DNA from: Thiomonas sp.
GTDB taxonomy: Bacteria; Pseudomonadota; Gammaproteobacteria; Burkholderiales; Burkholderiaceae
DNA length: 9,794 nt
Assembly (NCBI GenBank): GCA_027443745.1
Contig: DAIAZB010000210.1
Span: 1 to 9,794, forward strand
Reading direction: 5' to 3'
In this document: positions 6,931 through 9,794 of the stretch, one piece after another
Layout of the letters: the number at the start of each line of letters is the position of its first letter
How positions within the stretch are numbered: the first letter of the stretch is position 1
Position numbers and translations under genes: made by a program
The notes under the pieces: generated by a model
The model's input: the letters and a program-made list of their open reading frames with translations, nothing else
Database searches by the model: none
What the model was told of the DNA's origin: nothing

Positions 6931-7632
6931 ATGACGAATATAGGGAATTCCAGCACGCCCGCGGCCAAGCCGGTTGCCGACACCAGCCCGCTGCTGCAGT
7001 CAGCCCGGTTTTTCACCACGGCGGCACAGTTTCATCAGCTTCCCGCCGGCGATGTGCCGGAAGTCGCGTTCGTCGGCCGCTCCAACGCCGGGAAGTCCAC
7101 CGCCATCAACGTGCTGTGCGGTCAGCGCCGTCTGGCGTTTTCGTCGAAGACGCCCGGGCGCACCCAGCACATCAACCTGTTCACGGTGGGCCTGGGCGGC
7201 GCCACGGCCGGGCTGCTGGCCGATCTGCCGGGCTATGGCTACGCGTCCGTGCCGTTGGCCACCAAACAGCGCTGGGAACGCTTCATCGCCCAATATCTGG
7301 CGCAACGCGCGCAGCTCGTGGGACTGGTGTTGATCGCCGACAGCCGCCACGGACTCACGCCGCTGGACTGGACGCTGCTGAGCTATTCCTCACCCGCGGC
7401 CCTGCCCGTGCATATCCTGCTGACCAAGGCCGACAAGCTCACCCGCAGCGAACAGCATGCCCAGGCCCAGGCCGTGCGCGACGACCTCCAGCGCCACGCC
7501 GCGGGAGCAGGCCTGATGGCACCGATGTCGGTGCAGTTGTTCTCAGCCACCAGGCGCCAAGGCCTGCTCGAAGCCAGCCGGGTGCTGGAGGCCTGGCTGC
7601 AAGGCGCTGCCGGCGCCGAGTCGGCGCGCTGA
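6931..7632 (+). CDS. engB: EngB (YihA/YsxC) ribosome biogenesis GTPase
   Basis: This 233-residue TRAFAC-class GTPase acts in assembly of the large ribosomal subunit. All G motifs are present: G1 GRSNAGKS (49-56), G2 region TPGRTQ (74-79), G3 DLPGYG (98-103), G4 TKAD (165-168) and G5 SAT (205-207). The IADSRHGLTPLDW stretch (135-147) is typical of the family. The ATG at 6931 is the only sensible start: a stop codon (TAA 6925-6927) lies in frame just upstream and the next Met is far inside the domain. The N-terminus carries about 20 more residues than the shortest homologues, and the ribosome site before the ATG is poor. Two small ORFs end right at this start, so re-initiation or coupling is possible. 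The gene is monocistronic here, converging with the patatin gene 53 bases away. Confidence 0.96.
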   Translation: MTNIGNSSTPAAKPVADTSPLLQSARFFTTAAQFHQLPAGDVPEVAFVGRSNAGKSTAINVLCGQRRLAFSSKTPGRTQHINLFTVGLGGATAGLLADLPGYGYASVPLATKQRWERFIAQYLAQRAQLVGLVLIADSRHGLTPLDWTLLSYSSPAALPVHILLTKADKLTRSEQHAQAQAVRDDLQRHAAGAGLMAPMSVQLFSATRRQGLLEASRVLEAWLQGAAGAESAR

Positions 7633-7642
7633 ATCGAGGCCG

Positions 7643-7688
7643 GCAACGCGCTCGCGTTGCGACGCTTGGGCGACAGCCGTCGGCGTCA
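7643..7688. terminator. Hairpins between the convergent engB and patatin genes
   Basis: A perfect 8-bp inverted repeat, GCAACGCG-CT-CGCGTTGC (7643-7660), lies ten bases after the engB stop. A second, imperfect structure follows: GACGC (7661-7665) with GCGTC (7682-7686), enclosing CGAC-AGCC-GTCG, and it overlaps the patatin stop codon. Neither has a T run, so they are at best weak or factor-assisted terminators at a convergent junction. Confidence 0.35.
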
Positions 7689-9794
7689 GGGACGCCCGAG
7701 CATCAGGTAGTAGTTCACCGTCTGCCCCGGCGCCTTGCCGATGCCGAAGTAAACCGGCCCGAGTGGCGTGTCGGCGCCGAGGTAGAGCGCCAGGCTGGAT
7801 TGCAAATCGCTCAGGGACACTTGGTTGCGGTTCGCCCAGGCATTGCCGCGTTCCAGATTCATGCCAGCGTAGGTGGCACCGCCGAACAGTCCGGCGGTGG
7901 TGATTTCCGTACGCAGCCCCAAGCGGAAATACGCCAGATAGTTGCCGATGATCTGGCCTTCCTGAAAGCCCGAGAGCTGGTCGAAGCCGCCGAGCGCGAA
8001 GTAGTTGTAGCCCGTGCCCGAGATGTCACGGAAGCTGGCCAGCCGCGCCGCCGCCTCCACCGTCTGCCGGCCGAAGCTCTGGTCCATCTGGCCCGACAGG
8101 TCGAGGCGCACATAGTTGGCGGCGCTGCCCAGCTTGCGGTCGGCGCTGAAGGTTTCCAGGCGCGCGCGCCAGCCCTCGCGCGGGAAATAGGCATGGTCCA
8201 GCCGGTCGAACGTGGCCAGGGCGCGGATGCCGGCCTCGCGCACACTGCCGCTCAGGTTGCTGCTGCCCAGAATGGTGTTGGCCGAGATCTGCGCCACGCT
8301 GTAGCCCAGGCGCAGCTCGCCGTAGTCGGCCACCGGCGTGCCGATGTCGAGCCCGACGCGCGACGTGCTGAGACGGTAGCGGTCGATGGCCTGGCTTCCG
8401 GCGTAGACATCGATCGGACGCGCATCCAGATCCAGATAGGGGGCCAGGAACAGATGGTCGGTGCTGTCCAGCGGCTGGTAGAGCTCGGACAGCCAGCGAT
8501 TTTCCCAGCCCAGTTGCAGGAAGTTGCGCCACTCGCCGCCCAGGTTGTTGAGCCAGGGTCGGCGCTGGGTGAGTTGCAACTCGAAGCGGGTCTGGTTGCG
8601 CAGATTGGTGTAGAGCCCCAGGCCGAAGCGCAGGAAGTTGGGCCCCCAGGGCTTGTCGGCGACGCGGTAGACCAGCGCGTCGCTGCCGTCGGGTTCGTCA
8701 TAGAGTCGGTAGTCGACACGTGAAAAATCGCCGAGACCGGAGAGCTGGTCGACGTCACTGCGCACATCGCTGAAATCGAGCGGTTTTCCCGATTTTTGAC
8801 GCAAATGGGCTTCGAGTGCGGATGCCGGTGCCCATTTCGAGCCCTCCACCCGCACCGAGTCGATGGGCAAGTCGCCGAGGCTGGCCACGAGGCCTTGCGC
8901 CTGGCTATCGATCCTGATGCGCCAGGCCCGATAGGCCTCGGGCGACAAGGCATAGCGCGCGAGTTGCGGCGCCGCCGCCATGGTGGCGGCATAACCGTCG
9001 CGCAGGGCCTGCTCGCCCCTGTTGAAGTCAAGCGAGGAGATGTCGCCCAGGGCCGGGGTGACCAGCACGTCGGCCGGGGTCAGGGATTTGAGCTGGACTT
9101 CGACGTTCTGCTCCATCAGGATATTGATCATCTGCCCCGTGAGCCCGACGATGCTGCCCAGCGCCTCGCGCGAGGACAGCGGGGTGGAGATGTTCACCGC
9201 GATCACCACTTGCGCCCCCATGGCGCGCGCCACGTCGACAGGCATGTTGTCCACCAGCCCGCCGTCGCCCAGCAGCTCACCGTGGGTTTCGATCGGCGGG
9301 AAGACGCCTGGCACCGACATGCTGGCCCGCAAGGCCGTGGCCAGCGCCCCGCGCTGCAGGATGACCTTGCGGCCATTCACCATGTTGGTCGCCACGGCGC
9401 GAAAGGGAATCGGCAAGTCGGCGAAGTCGTGCACGGCGCGCGTCTGCAACGTGAGGTTCGTCAGCACCGTTTCCAGCGCCGTGCTGTTGATGGCCGCATC
9501 GGGCAGGCTCAGTTGGCCGCGGCCATTGATGCCCAGCTCGATGCCGCCAGGCATGCGCGTGTCATCGGACTTGCGCTGAAAATCCAGTCCCGCGCGTGGC
9601 GGCCGCCCGCGGAAGATCGCGTTCCAGTCCAGCCCCGCCACTTGCTGCCGCAGCACCGCCAGCGGCACCCCCGCGGCGTACAGCCCGCCCACGATGGCCC
9701 CCATGCTGGTGCCGGCGATGCAGTCCACCGGGATGCGCAGTTCGCGCAGCGCCATCAGCACGCCGATATGCGCCAGCCCCCGCGCCCCGCCTCC
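7686..9794 (-). CDS. Patatin-like phospholipase with POTRA and outer membrane beta-barrel (type Vd autotransporter architecture), N-terminus missing
   Basis: The last 702 residues are present; the frame stays open to the window edge, so the start and signal peptide lie outside. The visible protein begins in the oxyanion-hole loop GGGARGLAHIGV (1-12). The nucleophile Ser30 is in GTSMG, and the catalytic Asp178 is in GDGGLVDNMP, giving the Ser-Asp dyad of patatin lipases. A POTRA-like segment (about 305-381, IDSVRVEG...VYRVADKP) and a 16-strand-like BamA/TpsB-type barrel (about 387-702) follow. Barrel strands show alternating aromatic and polar residues, and the chain ends in YYLMLGRP. This order matches PlpD of Pseudomonas and FplA of Fusobacterium: an outer membrane protein that exposes or releases a phospholipase A domain. 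The true substrate and whether the domain is cleaved cannot be read from the sequence. I found no frameshift. Confidence 0.93.
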   Translation of the reverse strand, partial: GGGARGLAHIGVLMALRELRIPVDCIAGTSMGAIVGGLYAAGVPLAVLRQQVAGLDWNAIFRGRPPRAGLDFQRKSDDTRMPGGIELGINGRGQLSLPDAAINSTALETVLTNLTLQTRAVHDFADLPIPFRAVATNMVNGRKVILQRGALATALRASMSVPGVFPPIETHGELLGDGGLVDNMPVDVARAMGAQVVIAVNISTPLSSREALGSIVGLTGQMINILMEQNVEVQLKSLTPADVLVTPALGDISSLDFNRGEQALRDGYAATMAAAPQLARYALSPEAYRAWRIRIDSQAQGLVASLGDLPIDSVRVEGSKWAPASALEAHLRQKSGKPLDFSDVRSDVDQLSGLGDFSRVDYRLYDEPDGSDALVYRVADKPWGPNFLRFGLGLYTNLRNQTRFELQLTQRRPWLNNLGGEWRNFLQLGWENRWLSELYQPLDSTDHLFLAPYLDLDARPIDVYAGSQAIDRYRLSTSRVGLDIGTPVADYGELRLGYSVAQISANTILGSSNLSGSVREAGIRALATFDRLDHAYFPREGWRARLETFSADRKLGSAANYVRLDLSGQMDQSFGRQTVEAAARLASFRDISGTGYNYFALGGFDQLSGFQEGQIIGNYLAYFRLGLRTEITTAGLFGGATYAGMNLERGNAWANRNQVSLSDLQSSLALYLGADTPLGPVYFGIGKAPGQTVNYYLMLGRP

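Noticed and set aside
7116..8723. Open frame of 535 codons on the + strand spanning engB and the patatin gene
   Set aside because: It crosses the engB stop in another frame and then runs antisense to the patatin gene; no ribosome site and no recognisable domain.
1..9794. CRISPR array, tRNA, rRNA, insertion sequence or prophage
   Set aside because: No spaced direct repeats, no cloverleaf or rRNA-like tracts, and no transposase, integrase or phage domain was found in any plausible coding frame.

Overview
The window comes from a GC-rich bacterial chromosome, most likely a betaproteobacterium of the Burkholderiales type. The evidence is the protein style of the best-preserved families (LysA tail, MsrP/MsrQ, ResB, CcsB, EngB) and the gene order lysA | msrQ-msrP | ccsB-resB | cytochrome c4 | engB, which I remember as common in that order. 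A genus such as Thiomonas would be a guess. No mobile element, CRISPR array, tRNA, rRNA or phage gene is visible.

Layout. At the left edge (1-104, + strand) is the C-terminal end of diaminopimelate decarboxylase. Converging on it from the minus strand is msrP-msrQ, the periplasmic methionine sulfoxide reductase (Tat-exported molybdoenzyme) and its membrane haem b partner. A strong intrinsic terminator at 2103-2128 separates this pair from resB-ccsB (minus strand), the two membrane proteins of System II cytochrome c maturation. About 334 bases further upstream lies a dihaem cytochrome c4 gene, also on the minus strand. That gap holds an inverted repeat, an FNR/CRP-family-like box and an extended -10 promoter candidate. 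Divergent from the c4 gene, only 50 bases away, is engB (+ strand), a ribosome-assembly GTPase. Converging on engB from the right edge is a long patatin-POTRA-beta-barrel protein (type Vd autotransporter architecture), cut at its N-terminus by the end of the window.

How the genes fit together. Cytochrome c4 needs covalent haem attachment in the periplasm, which ResB and CcsB provide. MsrQ takes electrons from the respiratory chain to MsrP, which repairs oxidised methionines in periplasmic proteins. The minus-strand block is therefore a periplasmic redox and electron-transport island between two housekeeping genes.

I find no clearly new biological system. The parts most worth a second look are the regulatory stretch at 6029-6122 upstream of resB, an apparent two-helix insertion in CcsB, and small ORFs placed directly before engB.
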